The notes below the pieces were generated by a model that did not search any database, was not told the DNA's origin, and saw only the letters and a program-made list of their open reading frames with translations. This document shows, piece after piece, positions 35,585 through 44,781 of a stretch of DNA of 64,000 nt (positions within the stretch are counted from its first letter, which is position 1; each line of letters begins with the position of its first letter). Origin of the DNA: Rhizobium lentis (GTDB taxonomy: Bacteria; Pseudomonadota; Alphaproteobacteria; Rhizobiales; Rhizobiaceae). The stretch spans positions 62,001-126,000 of the forward strand of contig NZ_JACHBD010000010.1 in NCBI RefSeq assembly GCF_014200175.1. The letters are read 5' to 3'. Made by a program: the position numbers and the translations under genes.

Positions 35585-36106
35585 TCATTCCGCCGGAATT
35601 TGCTTTGCCGCATTGGCCGAAAGCCTGTCGGTCAGCTTTCGCTTGAAGGCGAGGAATAGGTGGCGCAGCTCCGGTTCGCGCACGCGTCCGGCTGCTTCGT
35701 CGAATGAAACCCATTCGATGGTGCGTTCACCCTTTTCCTTGAAATTTTTCGCCATGTCGGTGACTTCAAGCGGATAGACCTGCACCTTGCATGATACTCG
35801 CACCCCATCCCGGAGCATCTTGGGATAGGTGTAGGCGCCGAGCGTTTCCGTCTCGACCGGACCCTTGACGCCAGCTTCTTCCAAGGCCTCCTGTGCGGCG
35901 ACTTCGTGCGCACATTTACCGTTTATCGGCCAGCCCTTGGGAATGACCCAGCGGCCGGTATCGCGGCTCGTCATCAGGAGCACCTCGAGCTTATCACCGT
36001 TCCTCACCCGATAGCAGAGCGCACCATATTGTTGTCGCGGCGGGCGCCGGAACATCAGTTGCACATCGGATGCCAGTCGGGCGAGAAGGGTCAATTGTCG
36101 AGTCAC
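35585..36106 (-). CDS. Nudix hydrolase
   Basis: 173 residues. A Nudix box is visible as VIPKGWPINGKCAHEVAAQEALEEAGV, with Gln in place of the usual Arg before the Glu pair. The family hydrolyses nucleoside diphosphates linked to another group; the long KGW-type box is reminiscent of diphosphoinositol polyphosphate/dinucleoside polyphosphate hydrolases. Substrate unassigned. A stand-alone gene upstream of pit. Confidence 0.88.
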   Translation of the reverse strand: MTRQLTLLARLASDVQLMFRRPPRQQYGALCYRVRNGDKLEVLLMTSRDTGRWVIPKGWPINGKCAHEVAAQEALEEAGVKGPVETETLGAYTYPKMLRDGVRVSCKVQVYPLEVTDMAKNFKEKGERTIEWVSFDEAAGRVREPELRHLFLAFKRKLTDRLSANAAKQIPAE

Positions 36107-36447
36107 CTTTATCGTTGATGTTAGGAATCGCTGATATACCTTGTATCACGGAAAGCTTGCGCAAGCCAAAATTCGCGGCGCGATCCGAATGCGTTTTATT
36201 TCTCCCTGTTTCATAGGGAAGCCGAGCTGGGGCAGGCTCGAAAAAACCGTCACGTCCTGTCTCGAATGCGTCGCTTTGCACAGGTGTACAATATGATCCC
36301 GCTGTGCCCCCAAATCAATGGCCGGGCCGTTTGTTCCACCGGGATTTCAGGATTGGAATAACCATGCCTCGCTTGACGCCGGTGACATGGCCGACATCGT
36401 CCCAATGTGCATCCGCCCGTCTCGATCCTTCGCGTTGAAGTGAGGTG
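36107..36447. other. 341-bp intergenic region, no gene seen
   Basis: Between the Nudix gene and the LysR gene. Short frames exist, but none has a credible RBS and none matches anything recognised. Probably promoter DNA for the Nudix gene. Confidence 0.5.
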
Positions 36448-37347
36448 CTATGATCGTTCCCAATAGGGAACCGGCCCATACAGTTCGGTGAGATAATCGA
36501 TGAACAGCCGAACCTTTGCCGGCAGAAACTGCCGGCTGGGATAGACGGCCGACAGCGCGACATTGTGCGAACCTTCATAGGCGGGCAGCACCTGCACGAG
36601 CCGGCCGGCCCTCAGTTCATCGCCGATATCCCAGGTCGAGCGCAGCGCGATCCCGAGGCCGGCAATCACCGCTTCGCGGATCACCTCGCTGGAATTGGTG
36701 ATCAGCATGCCGTCCGGCCGCAGGCTGAGGGGGCCATCCGGCCCATTCAGTCGCCAGGTGTCGCCATTGTGTGCCGGCAGGCAGCGATGGTTTTTCAAAT
36801 CGTCGATAGTCCGCGGCTCGCCATGCGCCGAGAGATAATCCGGCGAGGCGCAGAGCAGCCGGCGCACCGACGCCAGCCGCCGGGCGACGAGGCTGGAATC
36901 GGTGAGTTCCGCGATACGGATCGCCAGATCGAAGCCGCCGCCGACGATGTCGCTGAATTCGTCGGCCAGCACCAGGTTGATCGCAAGGTCCGGATGGGCG
37001 TGCATGAACGCTTTCAGATGCGGCGCGATATGCATGCGGCCAAAGGAGGTCGGCGCCGAAATCTTCAGCGTCCCGTGCATCTGCGCCGAGCGGCCGGAAA
37101 TGTAAAATTCGGCCTCCTCCAGTCCGGCGAGGATGCCGAGAACGCGGTCGTAGAAGCCCTGGCCGGCCTCCGTCAGTGAAATCTGCCGCGTCGTGCGCTG
37201 TAAAAGCCGCGTGCCGAGCCGGTCCTCCAGCCGCTTGATTCGTTTGGAGACGACGGCAGGGGAGAAGCCGAGCATGCGCCCGGCGAGCGACATGCTTCCC
37301 GTCGAGACGACCTTGGCAAAGATTTCGAGATCACCCAGATTGGTCAT
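36448..37347 (-). CDS. LysR-family regulator divergent from glcDEF
   Basis: 299 residues. The N-terminal winged helix (NLGDLEIFAKVVSTGSMSLAGRMLGFSPAVVSKRIKRLEDRLG) and effector domain (LKISAPTSFGRMHIAPHLKAFM) place it in the CrgA/DmlR-like branch. It is transcribed away from glcD with 149 bp between start codons, so it may control glycolate use; the dyad at 37383-37419 is a candidate site. That link is inference from divergence. Confidence 0.9.
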   Translation of the reverse strand: MTNLGDLEIFAKVVSTGSMSLAGRMLGFSPAVVSKRIKRLEDRLGTRLLQRTTRQISLTEAGQGFYDRVLGILAGLEEAEFYISGRSAQMHGTLKISAPTSFGRMHIAPHLKAFMHAHPDLAINLVLADEFSDIVGGGFDLAIRIAELTDSSLVARRLASVRRLLCASPDYLSAHGEPRTIDDLKNHRCLPAHNGDTWRLNGPDGPLSLRPDGMLITNSSEVIREAVIAGLGIALRSTWDIGDELRAGRLVQVLPAYEGSHNVALSAVYPSRQFLPAKVRLFIDYLTELYGPVPYWERS

Positions 37348-37382
37348 AAGCTCTTGTGACCTTTTCCCCTTTTGGCATAAGT

Positions 37383-37419
37383 GCTTAGCATTTGCGCCCC
37401 TATTGGGAAAGTGCTAAGC
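37383..37419. promoter_or_regulatory. Inverted repeat in the LysR/glcD divergent promoter
   Basis: GCTTAGCA (37383-37390) and TGCTAAGC (37412-37419) are perfect 8-bp arms 21 bp apart, between the divergent starts at 37347 and 37497. The position fits an operator for the LysR-type protein; arm spacing is larger than the classic T-N11-A box. Confidence 0.45.
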
Positions 37420-37496
37420 CGGGCGGCAGGGAGGATCTGGCACCCGTTCGCCGTCGTCTTCCCGTCGTCATCTTCCGGGAGGCCAGGGAGAAGGCC

Positions 37497-38936
37497 ATGT
37501 CCGACGCCATTCCGTTTCTTGCGCCCCGAGCCGATGTCCTGGCCCGGCGCTCTCAGATCGTCGCCGATCTCACCGATCTGCTGCCCCCAGAATGCCTGGT
37601 CCACGAGGCGCGCGAACTGGTGCCCTTCGAGACCGACGCCTTCGTTTCCTATCGCCGCCTGCCGCTCGCCGTCGCCCTGCCGCGCACCACGGCCGAGGTT
37701 TCGGCCGTCATGCGTTATTGCCACCGCTATGGGGTTCCCGTCGTTCCGCGCGGCGCCGGCACCTCGCTTTCGGGGGGCGCCATTCCGCAGGAGGATGCCG
37801 TCGTGCTCGGCCTGTCGAAGATGAACCGCATCCTCGAGATCGATCTGCCGAACCGCGTCGCCGTGGTGCAGGCGGGCGTGACCAATCTCAATATTTCAGA
37901 CTCCGTCGCAGCCGACGGGTTTTTCTACGCCCCTGATCCGAGCTCGCAGCTTGCCTGCACCATCGGCGGCAATATCGGCATGAATTCCGGCGGCGCCCAC
38001 TGTCTGAAATACGGGGTCACCACCAACAATCTGCTCGGCGTCAGGATGGTGCTGGTCGACGGCACGGTGATCGAGCTCGGCGGCAAGGCGCTGGATGCGG
38101 CAGGTTACGACCTGCTCGGCCTCGTCTGCGGCCATGAAGGTCAGCTCGGCATCGTCACCGAGGCGACGGTGCGACTGATCGCCAAGCCGGAAGGCGCCCG
38201 CCCGGTGCTCTTCGGCTTCGAGAGCTCGGAAGCGGCCGGCGCATGCGTCGCCGATGTCATTGCCGCCGGCATCATTCCCGTTGCGATCGAATTCATGGAT
38301 AGGCCGGCGATTGAGATCTGCGAGGCCTTCGCCCATGCCGGCTATCCCCTGGATGTCGGCGCGCTGCTGATCGTTGAGGTCGAGGGATCGGAGGCGGAGA
38401 TGGACGCCATGCTGAAAGACGTGGTCGACATCGCTCGCCGCCACGGCGTTAGGACCGTGCGCGAAAGTCAGTCGGCCACTGAAGCGGCGCTGATCTGGAA
38501 AGGTCGCAAATCCGCTTTCGGCGCCACCGGCCGCATCGCCGATTATATCTGCATGGACGGCACCGTACCGCTCAGCCAGCTGTCGTACGTCTTGAAGAAG
38601 ACTGCGGAGATCGTCGAACATTACGGCTTGCGTGTCGCCAACGTCTTCCATGCCGGCGACGGCAACATGCATCCGCTGATCCTCTTCAACGCCAATGATC
38701 CGCAGGATGCCGCCCGCGCCGAAGCCGCTGGCAACGATATCCTCAAGCTCTGCGTCGATGCCGGCGGCTGCCTCACCGGCGAGCATGGTGTCGGCATCGA
38801 AAAGCGTGACCTGATGCGGCATCAATATTCGGAGGCCGATCTCGCCCAACAGATGGCGGTGCGCGCCGCCTTCGACCCCGGCTGGCTGCTCAACCCGTCG
38901 AAGGTCTTTCCGCTCGAAGGACGCCCCGCCGCATGA
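37497..38936 (+). CDS. glcD: Glycolate oxidase FAD subunit GlcD
   Basis: 479 residues from ATG 37497. The FAD-binding type 4 domain shows VVPRGAGTSLSGGAIP and CTIGGNIGMNSGGAHCLKYG; the C-terminal oxidase domain ends in FHAGDGNMHPL and GCLTGEHGVGIEKR. It oxidises glycolate to glyoxylate with GlcE and GlcF at the membrane. The stop overlaps the glcE start (ATGA). Confidence 0.96.
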   Translation: MSDAIPFLAPRADVLARRSQIVADLTDLLPPECLVHEARELVPFETDAFVSYRRLPLAVALPRTTAEVSAVMRYCHRYGVPVVPRGAGTSLSGGAIPQEDAVVLGLSKMNRILEIDLPNRVAVVQAGVTNLNISDSVAADGFFYAPDPSSQLACTIGGNIGMNSGGAHCLKYGVTTNNLLGVRMVLVDGTVIELGGKALDAAGYDLLGLVCGHEGQLGIVTEATVRLIAKPEGARPVLFGFESSEAAGACVADVIAAGIIPVAIEFMDRPAIEICEAFAHAGYPLDVGALLIVEVEGSEAEMDAMLKDVVDIARRHGVRTVRESQSATEAALIWKGRKSAFGATGRIADYICMDGTVPLSQLSYVLKKTAEIVEHYGLRVANVFHAGDGNMHPLILFNANDPQDAARAEAAGNDILKLCVDAGGCLTGEHGVGIEKRDLMRHQYSEADLAQQMAVRAAFDPGWLLNPSKVFPLEGRPAA

Positions 38937-40138
38937 TCGATCTGATGCCGACGAGCGAGGAGCAGGCGGCGGCGATCGTCCGCGCACATCGGGAGATGAA
39001 CCGGCTACTCGCGATCTGCGGCGGCGATACGAGATCTGGTTTCGGCAATGCCGTCGCAGCCGAAGACCGGCTGCGATCGACCAGGCTTTCCGGCATCCTC
39101 GCCTACAATCCCGGCGAGATGGTCATGACAGCCCGTTCGGGTACGCCGCTTGCCGAGGTCGAGGCGGCGCTGTCCGAAAATGGCCAGATGCTCGCCTTCG
39201 AGCCGATGGATCATCGCCCCATTATGGCCAGGTCGGGCGAGCCGACCATCGGCGGCGTCTTTGCCGCCAATGTCTCTGGCCCGCGCCGCCTCATTGCGGG
39301 CGCTGCCCGCGACAGTTTGCTCGGCGTGCGCTTCGTCAACGGCAGCGGCGAGATCATCAAGGCCGGCGGTCGGGTGATGAAAAATGTCACCGGCCTTGAT
39401 CTCGTCAAGCTGATCGCCGGTTCGCATGGCACGCTGGGTTTTCTGACGGAAGTCACCTTCCGCGTGCCGCCGCGCCCGAAGACGGAACGGACGGTGGTTC
39501 TATCAGGCCTCAACGATGCCGAAGCGGCCAGTGCCATGGCGGCGGCGATGGCGCTGCCGGTCGAAGTCTCGGGTGCGGCCCATCTGCCTTTGACGGTGAC
39601 GTGGAAATTCCTCGCCGGCAAGCTGCCGGAGGGCGAAGCGACGGTTCTGCGCATTGAAGGTTTAGCCGGATCGGTCGATGCGCGCATCGAAAAGCTCGTA
39701 GCGGCGATGTCGGCTCTTGCAACAGTGACGCGGCTGGATGAGGGGGAAAGCCGTAGGCTCTGGCGCGAAATCCGCGACGTGTTGCCCTATGCCGATGGAA
39801 CCGCGCGGCCCGTCTGGCGCGTCTCGGTCGCTCCCGGCACCGGACATCAGCTGGTCGCAGCGCTGCGTCTTGAGGCCGGTGTCGACGCATTTTACGACTG
39901 GCAAGGCGGCCTCGTCTGGATGCGCATGGAGGCGGACCCGGAGGCCGAACTGGTCCGCCGCTTCATCAAGTTGCTGGGCGGCGGCCATGCCACACTGATC
40001 CGCGCCTCCGCTGCGGCGAGGGCGGCAACCGCCGCCTTTCATCCGGAGTCCGAGGCGGTGGCAATGCTGTCGCGGCGGGTGAAGGAGAAGTTCGATCCGG
40101 CGGGGATTTTCAATCCGGGGAAGATGGGTGAGAGGTAA
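38933..40138 (+). CDS. glcE: Glycolate oxidase FAD-binding subunit GlcE
   Basis: 401 residues. A second, shorter FAD-linked oxidase subunit: ICGGDTRSGFGNA near 27-39, then PTIGGVFAANVSGPRRLIAGAARDSLLGVRFVNGSGE. It overlaps glcD by 4 bp and precedes glcF by 133 bp, a gap occupied by a palindromic repeat. Normal length for rhizobial GlcE. Confidence 0.95.
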   Translation: MIDLMPTSEEQAAAIVRAHREMNRLLAICGGDTRSGFGNAVAAEDRLRSTRLSGILAYNPGEMVMTARSGTPLAEVEAALSENGQMLAFEPMDHRPIMARSGEPTIGGVFAANVSGPRRLIAGAARDSLLGVRFVNGSGEIIKAGGRVMKNVTGLDLVKLIAGSHGTLGFLTEVTFRVPPRPKTERTVVLSGLNDAEAASAMAAAMALPVEVSGAAHLPLTVTWKFLAGKLPEGEATVLRIEGLAGSVDARIEKLVAAMSALATVTRLDEGESRRLWREIRDVLPYADGTARPVWRVSVAPGTGHQLVAALRLEAGVDAFYDWQGGLVWMRMEADPEAELVRRFIKLLGGGHATLIRASAAARAATAAFHPESEAVAMLSRRVKEKFDPAGIFNPGKMGER

Positions 40139-40157
40139 TATGGCTTTGCGCGCGGAT

Positions 40158-40233
40158 CACCCCCCTCTCTCCTGCAGGACCCGGGGTGGAGACCTGTGGC
40201 TCGACCCCGGGTCCGGCAGGACAGAAGGGGGTG
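40158..40233. repeat. Palindromic intergenic repeat between glcE and glcF
   Basis: Arms of about 30 bp (40158-40187 and 40204-40233) match as an inverted repeat with three or four differences; the inner 17 bp (CCTGCAGGACCCGGGGT) have one. A 16-nt loop separates them. It looks like a dispersed rhizobial palindromic element inserted in the operon. Confidence 0.75.
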
Positions 40234-40271
40234 CTCCAGGCACAGCGGCCCCGAAGCGGAGGCCCAGCTAG

Positions 40272-41579
40272 ATGCAAACCAACTTCACCCCCACCCAGCT
40301 TCTCGACCCCGATGTCGCCGAATCGGAAAAAATCCTGCGCAAATGCGTCCATTGCGGCTTCTGTACCGCCACCTGTCCCACCTATGTGACCCTCGGCAAC
40401 GAGCTCGACAGTCCGCGCGGCCGTATCTATCTGATCAAGGACATGCTGGAAAACGGCCGGCCCGCCGATGCCGAGGTCGTGACCCATATCGACCGCTGTC
40501 TCTCCTGCCTTGCCTGCGTCACCACCTGTCCCTCGGGTGTCGACTATATGCATCTGGTCGATCACGCCCGCGCTCATATCGAAAAGACCTACAAGCGCCC
40601 GTTGATGAACCGGCTGACGCGTGGCCTCTTGGCGGCCGTGCTGCCCTATCCTGGCCGTTTCCGCCTGGCCCTCCATCTCGCCCGCCTTGGCCGCCCCTTC
40701 GCCGGCCTGATGCGCGGTACACTCAAACCCATTGCCGCAATGCTGGCGCTGGCGCCGCGGCGCCTGCCCGCCGCGTCGGACTTTGCAAGGCCCGGCAGCT
40801 ACCCGCCCGAGGCGGAGCGGCGCGGCCGGGTGGCGATCCTGACCGGTTGCGCCCAGCCGGTGCTTGATCCCGGCATCAACGCGGCGGCGATCCGGCTCCT
40901 GACGCGGCTCGGTATCGAGGTCGTGGCGCCGGAAGGCGAGGTTTGCTGCGGCTCGCTGGTTCACCACATGGGCCGCGCCGAACAGGCGCTTCAAAGCGCC
41001 CGGGCCAATGTCGATGTCTGGACGCGGGAAATCGAGACGCAGGGGCTCGATGCGATCATCATCACCGCATCGGGCTGCGGCACGACGATCAAGGATTACG
41101 GCCATATGCTGCGTCTCGACACCGCCTATGCGGCAAAGGCGGCCAGGGTCTCGGCGCTGGCCAAGGACATTACCGAATATCTGGCGACCCTCGAACTACC
41201 AGCCCATATGCCGAGGGGCATTACGGTCGCCTATCATTCCGCCTGTTCGATGCAGCACGGCCAGCGGATCACCCTTACGCCGAAATCATTGCTGAAAGCG
41301 GCAGGCTTTACGGTGCGCGATCCGGCCGAAGGTCATCTCTGCTGCGGCTCGGCCGGCACTTACAACATCATGCAGCCGGAGATCTCGGCGACGCTGAAGG
41401 CACGCAAGGTCAGGAATATCGAAGCGACCAAGGCCGATATCATCGCCACCGGCAATATCGGCTGCATCACCCAGATCGCCACCGGCACCGCGATCCCGAT
41501 CCTGCATACGGTCGAGCTTCTCGATTGGGCCTATGGCGGCGCTATGCCGGAAAAATTAACAGGTTTGCCATTAGGCTGA
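40272..41579 (+). CDS. glcF: Glycolate oxidase iron-sulfur subunit GlcF
   Basis: 435 residues. Two ferredoxin-type 4Fe-4S motifs, CVHCGFCTATCP (about 22-33) and CLSCLACVTTCP (about 77-88), are followed by two CCG domains (EVCCGSLVHH and GHLCCGSAGTYN). It carries electrons from the GlcD/GlcE flavins to the respiratory chain. Third gene of the glc operon. Confidence 0.97.
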   Translation: MQTNFTPTQLLDPDVAESEKILRKCVHCGFCTATCPTYVTLGNELDSPRGRIYLIKDMLENGRPADAEVVTHIDRCLSCLACVTTCPSGVDYMHLVDHARAHIEKTYKRPLMNRLTRGLLAAVLPYPGRFRLALHLARLGRPFAGLMRGTLKPIAAMLALAPRRLPAASDFARPGSYPPEAERRGRVAILTGCAQPVLDPGINAAAIRLLTRLGIEVVAPEGEVCCGSLVHHMGRAEQALQSARANVDVWTREIETQGLDAIIITASGCGTTIKDYGHMLRLDTAYAAKAARVSALAKDITEYLATLELPAHMPRGITVAYHSACSMQHGQRITLTPKSLLKAAGFTVRDPAEGHLCCGSAGTYNIMQPEISATLKARKVRNIEATKADIIATGNIGCITQIATGTAIPILHTVELLDWAYGGAMPEKLTGLPLG

Positions 41580-41625
41580 AGAGAATGCAGCCGGCCCATT
41601 CGGGCCGCTCTCGGGAGGTCGGGCG

Positions 41626-42066
41626 ATGTGGCGGGGAATGATTATACTTGCGGGACTGCTCGCGGCGGCGGGCGCGGCCCATGCCGACAGCCGCTTATTC
41701 TGTTCCGCCGATGATGCGCAAGCGCGTTTTACGCTCGAAAGCGGTTTCGCAAGCGATGCCGGCCACAGGCTCAACCATTTCCGCGGCGCGCTTATTGTCA
41801 AGGATCCCGCGCAAGCGCCGGTCTTCGCAAAACGCGTGTTCGAATCGCAGCATCTGAGCAACCACTGGGCGCGCGATGGCGAGCTGCTCCTGGAAGTCTT
41901 CGACGGTGGCGGTGACGATACCGAAGGGGCAACGCTCGATCTGGTGGTGGTCGCCGGCCAGCGCGGCAAGCCGGCAGCGAATTTCAGCGGCACCTATTCC
42001 CTGACGATCGAGGGCGGCAGCAAACCTTATGCCGCCGAGGGCAAGGTCAGCTGTGGCACGAAATAG
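41626..42066 (+). CDS. Secreted uncharacterised protein
   Basis: 146 residues with a clear signal peptide (MIILAGLLAAAGAAHA, cleavage near residue 20) and two cysteines (CSADD near the start, SCGTK at the end) that could form a disulfide. Beta-rich and periplasmic by prediction. It lies 46 bp after glcF and may be read through from it. Family unknown. Confidence 0.75.
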   Translation: MWRGMIILAGLLAAAGAAHADSRLFCSADDAQARFTLESGFASDAGHRLNHFRGALIVKDPAQAPVFAKRVFESQHLSNHWARDGELLLEVFDGGGDDTEGATLDLVVVAGQRGKPAANFSGTYSLTIEGGSKPYAAEGKVSCGTK

Positions 42067-42123
42067 AGCAATTTCAGGAAAAGTGTGAGCGGTTTTCCGT
42101 CCAAAATTGCGCCCAAACAAAAA

Positions 42124-42166
42124 GTTAGAGCGGTCCTGCTTTCATGAAAAGCAGGACCGCTCTAAC
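42124..42166 (+). terminator. Perfect 19-bp hairpin after the secreted protein gene
   Basis: GTTAGAGCGGTCCTGCTTT and its exact complement around a 5-nt loop. It lies between convergent genes and likely ends both transcripts. The preceding 60 bp (42068-42115, GAAAAGTGTGAGCGGTTTTCC) resemble a short dispersed repeat common in rhizobial genomes. Confidence 0.7.
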
Positions 42167-42188
42167 GCCGCAGCCGAAATTCAGTTCA

Positions 42189-42863
42189 TTACCAGTGGAA
42201 CGAGACGCCGACATTGACGGCATTGGTGAAGATGTTGGTCTTCAGGTCCACGCCGCTGTCGATCGGAACGTCGACGCGCGAATAGGTGCCCTTGTATTCG
42301 ACGAAGGTCGACCAGCGGTCGGTCACCTTGAAATCGACGCCGGCCTGCGCCTGTAGCGTCACGCCGCCGAATTCATAGGCCCAAGTTTTACCCTCGGGGC
42401 GAATCACTTCGACATGCGGAATGTTCACGCCGATACCGGCGCCGACATAGGGCGTCCAGCGACGGCTCGGATCCTGGAAGCGATAAAGCCCGTTTACCGT
42501 CAGCAGGTTCAGGCCGTCGGTGAATTCGAAATGCGACCAGCCGGCCTTGGCGAGCGTGTCGTCGTCGGCATAGACCTTGTCATGGGTATAATCGAGCGAG
42601 ATACCCCAGTTCGGCTTGTTGAAATTCTCAAGCCACCAGGTGACGCGGCCGCCGTAATAGGGCGGCGCGCCGAAGGATTTGCCCTCCCAGCCGGCGGTGA
42701 AATGCGTGCCGTCGGAAAGATCAACGCCGCTGTGCGGCGCGGTCTGATAACCGCCGTAAATGGAGAATTCCAGATCTTCCGCCGAGGCGGAAGCTGCCGA
42801 ACAGAATGTGAAAAACGCGATGCCCGCAAGCAGGGAGGCGGAAGAACGCAGCGCATATGTCAT
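42189..42863 (-). CDS. lpxQ: LpxQ-like lipid A oxidase (outer-membrane beta-barrel)
   Basis: 224 residues from ATG 42863. The signal peptide (LLAGIAFFTFCSAASASA) is followed by an eight-strand barrel pattern, ending in the C-terminal aromatic signature VNVGVSFHW. Rhizobium LpxQ, which oxidises the proximal glucosamine of lipid A to 2-aminogluconate in the outer membrane, is also a 224-residue barrel. The length, organism type and sequence style support the name, but it was not aligned. A generic outer-membrane barrel is the alternative. Confidence 0.65.
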   Translation of the reverse strand: MTYALRSSASLLAGIAFFTFCSAASASAEDLEFSIYGGYQTAPHSGVDLSDGTHFTAGWEGKSFGAPPYYGGRVTWWLENFNKPNWGISLDYTHDKVYADDDTLAKAGWSHFEFTDGLNLLTVNGLYRFQDPSRRWTPYVGAGIGVNIPHVEVIRPEGKTWAYEFGGVTLQAQAGVDFKVTDRWSTFVEYKGTYSRVDVPIDSGVDLKTNIFTNAVNVGVSFHW

Positions 42864-42942
42864 TGAATAGCCCCGATATTGCAAATATGTCGACTCCTAG
42901 GCACGTCTGCCAGCTTTCCGCCGCAAAGTCCAAGAGAAATAA

Positions 42943-42965
42943 AAGGCGCCTCTAAAAAGCGCCTT
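42943..42965. terminator. Hairpin terminator downstream of the frameshifted ldt gene
   Basis: Stem AAGGCGC / GCGCCTT with a 9-nt loop, T-rich on both sides, 20 bp downstream of the minus-strand stop codon at 42986. Could act in both directions. Confidence 0.75.
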
Positions 42966-42985
42966 CGTTTTTTGAGAAGTGTTGC

Positions 42986-43671
42986 TCAGCCGCCGAACAT
43001 GGTGCGCAGCACGTCAATGCCCCTGTCCTCGAACGCGACCTTACCCTGCTTGTTGCCGGGGCCGATGACGATCACCTTGGTGCCGACGGGCGCGCGATCG
43101 TAAAGATGCATCACGTCTTCGTTCATCATGCGGATGCAGCCGGAAGACATGTTGAGGCCGATCGTCCAGGGCTGGTTGGTGCCGTGGATGCGGAAAATGG
43201 TGTCGCGGCCGCCCTGATAGAGATACATGGCGCGGGCGCCGAGCGGATTGTCCTCGCCGCCTTCCTGGAAAGCGGGAATGATGTGACCTTTGGCGGCTTC
43301 ACGGCGGCGCATTCGGCCGGCGGCGTCCATGCCGGCCATTCGGCCTTGCGGCCGATCTTGACGATGCCGGACCAGCCGAAGCCGTCGCGGCCGACGCCGA
43401 TGCCGTAGCGGGTGGCGCGGTTGTTGCCTTCGACGAGATAGAGATATTTGTTGTTGGTATCGATGATGACGGTGCCGGCCGCTTCCGTCGTCACCAGACG
43501 GACTTTCTTGCGCTTGAACTGCGGCTTCACATATTTCGGCATCTGCGCCACGCGCACGATCTGAGCCGGGCGCTGCGTGTTGTCGGAGCCGGCCGGCGCT
43601 GCAAAGACGGACGTGGACATCAAGGACAGAACAAGTCCGGCCGCGGCCAGACCTGGCATCAATTTGATCAT
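42986..43671 (-). pseudogene. L,D-transpeptidase (YkuD) gene with a one-base frameshift
   Basis: Starting at ATG 43671 the frame gives a signal peptide (GLAAAGLVLSLMSTSVFAAP) and the YkuD start, running to WPAWTPPAE. It then continues correctly only in the next frame (MRRREAAKGHIIPAF...) to the stop at 42986, including the catalytic HGTN...SSGCIRM. The neighbouring paralogue reads PPSEMISREAAKGH without a break, so one A is missing near 43312. The whole protein would be about 228 residues and would cross-link peptidoglycan in the periplasm. Either a true inactivating deletion or a sequencing error. Confidence 0.85.
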
Positions 43672-43762
43672 GATCGATTCCCCTCAAGCAAATTTGCCCG
43701 AAGCTACATGAACTTCTGCCCGATTCAAGATCGACTTGGCCGGATAAAGCAATTTCGGCAAA

Positions 43763-43788
43763 GGAAGCCGCCTGTTCTTGCGGCTTCC
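43763..43788 (-). terminator. Terminator hairpin between the two ldt genes
   Basis: Stem GGAAGCCGC / GCGGCTTCC with an 8-nt loop, read on the minus strand after the stop of the 43807-44553 gene and followed by a short T-rich stretch. Confidence 0.75.
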
Positions 43789-43806
43789 AAGATCTTGTAT
43801 GTGCCG

Positions 43807-44553
43807 TTACATAACGATCACGCGGGTTCCGACGCTGACGCGGTCATAGAGGTCGACGACGTCTTCGTTGCGCAGCCGGATGCAGCCGGAGGAAACGGCG
43901 CTGCCGATCGACCAGGGCGCGTTGGTGCCGTGGATGCGGTAGAGCGTCGAGCCGAGATACATGGCGCGGGCGCCGAGCGGATTTTCCGGGCCGCCATCCA
44001 TGCGCGCCGGCAGATAATGGCCCTTGGCGGCCTCCCGGCTGATCATCTCGGAGGGCGGCGTCCAGTCCGGCCATTCCTGCTTGCGGGTGATCTTGTGGGC
44101 GCCGGCCCATTCGAAGCCGGGCTTGCCGACGCCGACGCCATAGCGCCGCGCCTTGCCGCCTTCCAACACCAGGTAGAGAAAGCGGTTGTTGGTATCGATG
44201 ACGATCGTGCCGGGCTTTTCCTGGGTGTCGTAGTCGACCATCTGCGGCAGGAACTGCGGCTCAATCGGATGGCGGATCGCCGGAATATCAGGATTGATCA
44301 TTGAGACGGTCTGCGGTGCCGGCCGCGGCGCCTGGCGGATGACGCGGCGCTGGAAAAGGCCGCGCTGCTGCGGCTGGACGACCGGCCGCTGGTAGACCAC
44401 AGGGCGAACCTTGCCGCCGAGCTGGTTGATCCATGGCGCCGTCAGATCGGGGCTGAGCACGACAGGCGGGCGGGTGGCATAACGGTCGTCGGCAAGGGCG
44501 GCCATGGAGAAGGCGCCGAAGAGGGCTGCGGCAAGAACAAGCTGTTTCATCAT
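43807..44553 (-). CDS. L,D-transpeptidase (YkuD domain), intact
   Basis: 248 residues. Signal peptide LVLAAALFGAFSMAALA, a Pro/Gln/Arg-rich linker (about 40-85), then the YkuD domain with IVIDTNNRFLYLV at its start and the catalytic motif HGTNAPWSIGSAVSSGCIRL (His and the Cys nucleophile in SSGCIR). It makes 3-3 cross-links or attaches proteins to peptidoglycan. A paralogue of the frameshifted gene just downstream on the same strand. Confidence 0.93.
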   Translation of the reverse strand: MMKQLVLAAALFGAFSMAALADDRYATRPPVVLSPDLTAPWINQLGGKVRPVVYQRPVVQPQQRGLFQRRVIRQAPRPAPQTVSMINPDIPAIRHPIEPQFLPQMVDYDTQEKPGTIVIDTNNRFLYLVLEGGKARRYGVGVGKPGFEWAGAHKITRKQEWPDWTPPSEMISREAAKGHYLPARMDGGPENPLGARAMYLGSTLYRIHGTNAPWSIGSAVSSGCIRLRNEDVVDLYDRVSVGTRVIVM

Positions 44554-44781
44554 CGGACGAACTCTCTACAAATGGCCGAAAATGGTTTGGCGGGACTGGT
44601 CCGCCCGCCAAGACGCTGCCACCTGATCCGCCAGCGAATGGTAAAGATCGATTTCTGAAAAGCCGAGCGATCGGATAAACTTTTCGTCAGGGTTACCGTT
44701 CGGTTTGGAAAGACGGTTTGCAAATGGTAAAGCCGGAATCATGACCGGAAAACGAAACGGACCCCGGCAGAATGAAGGATC

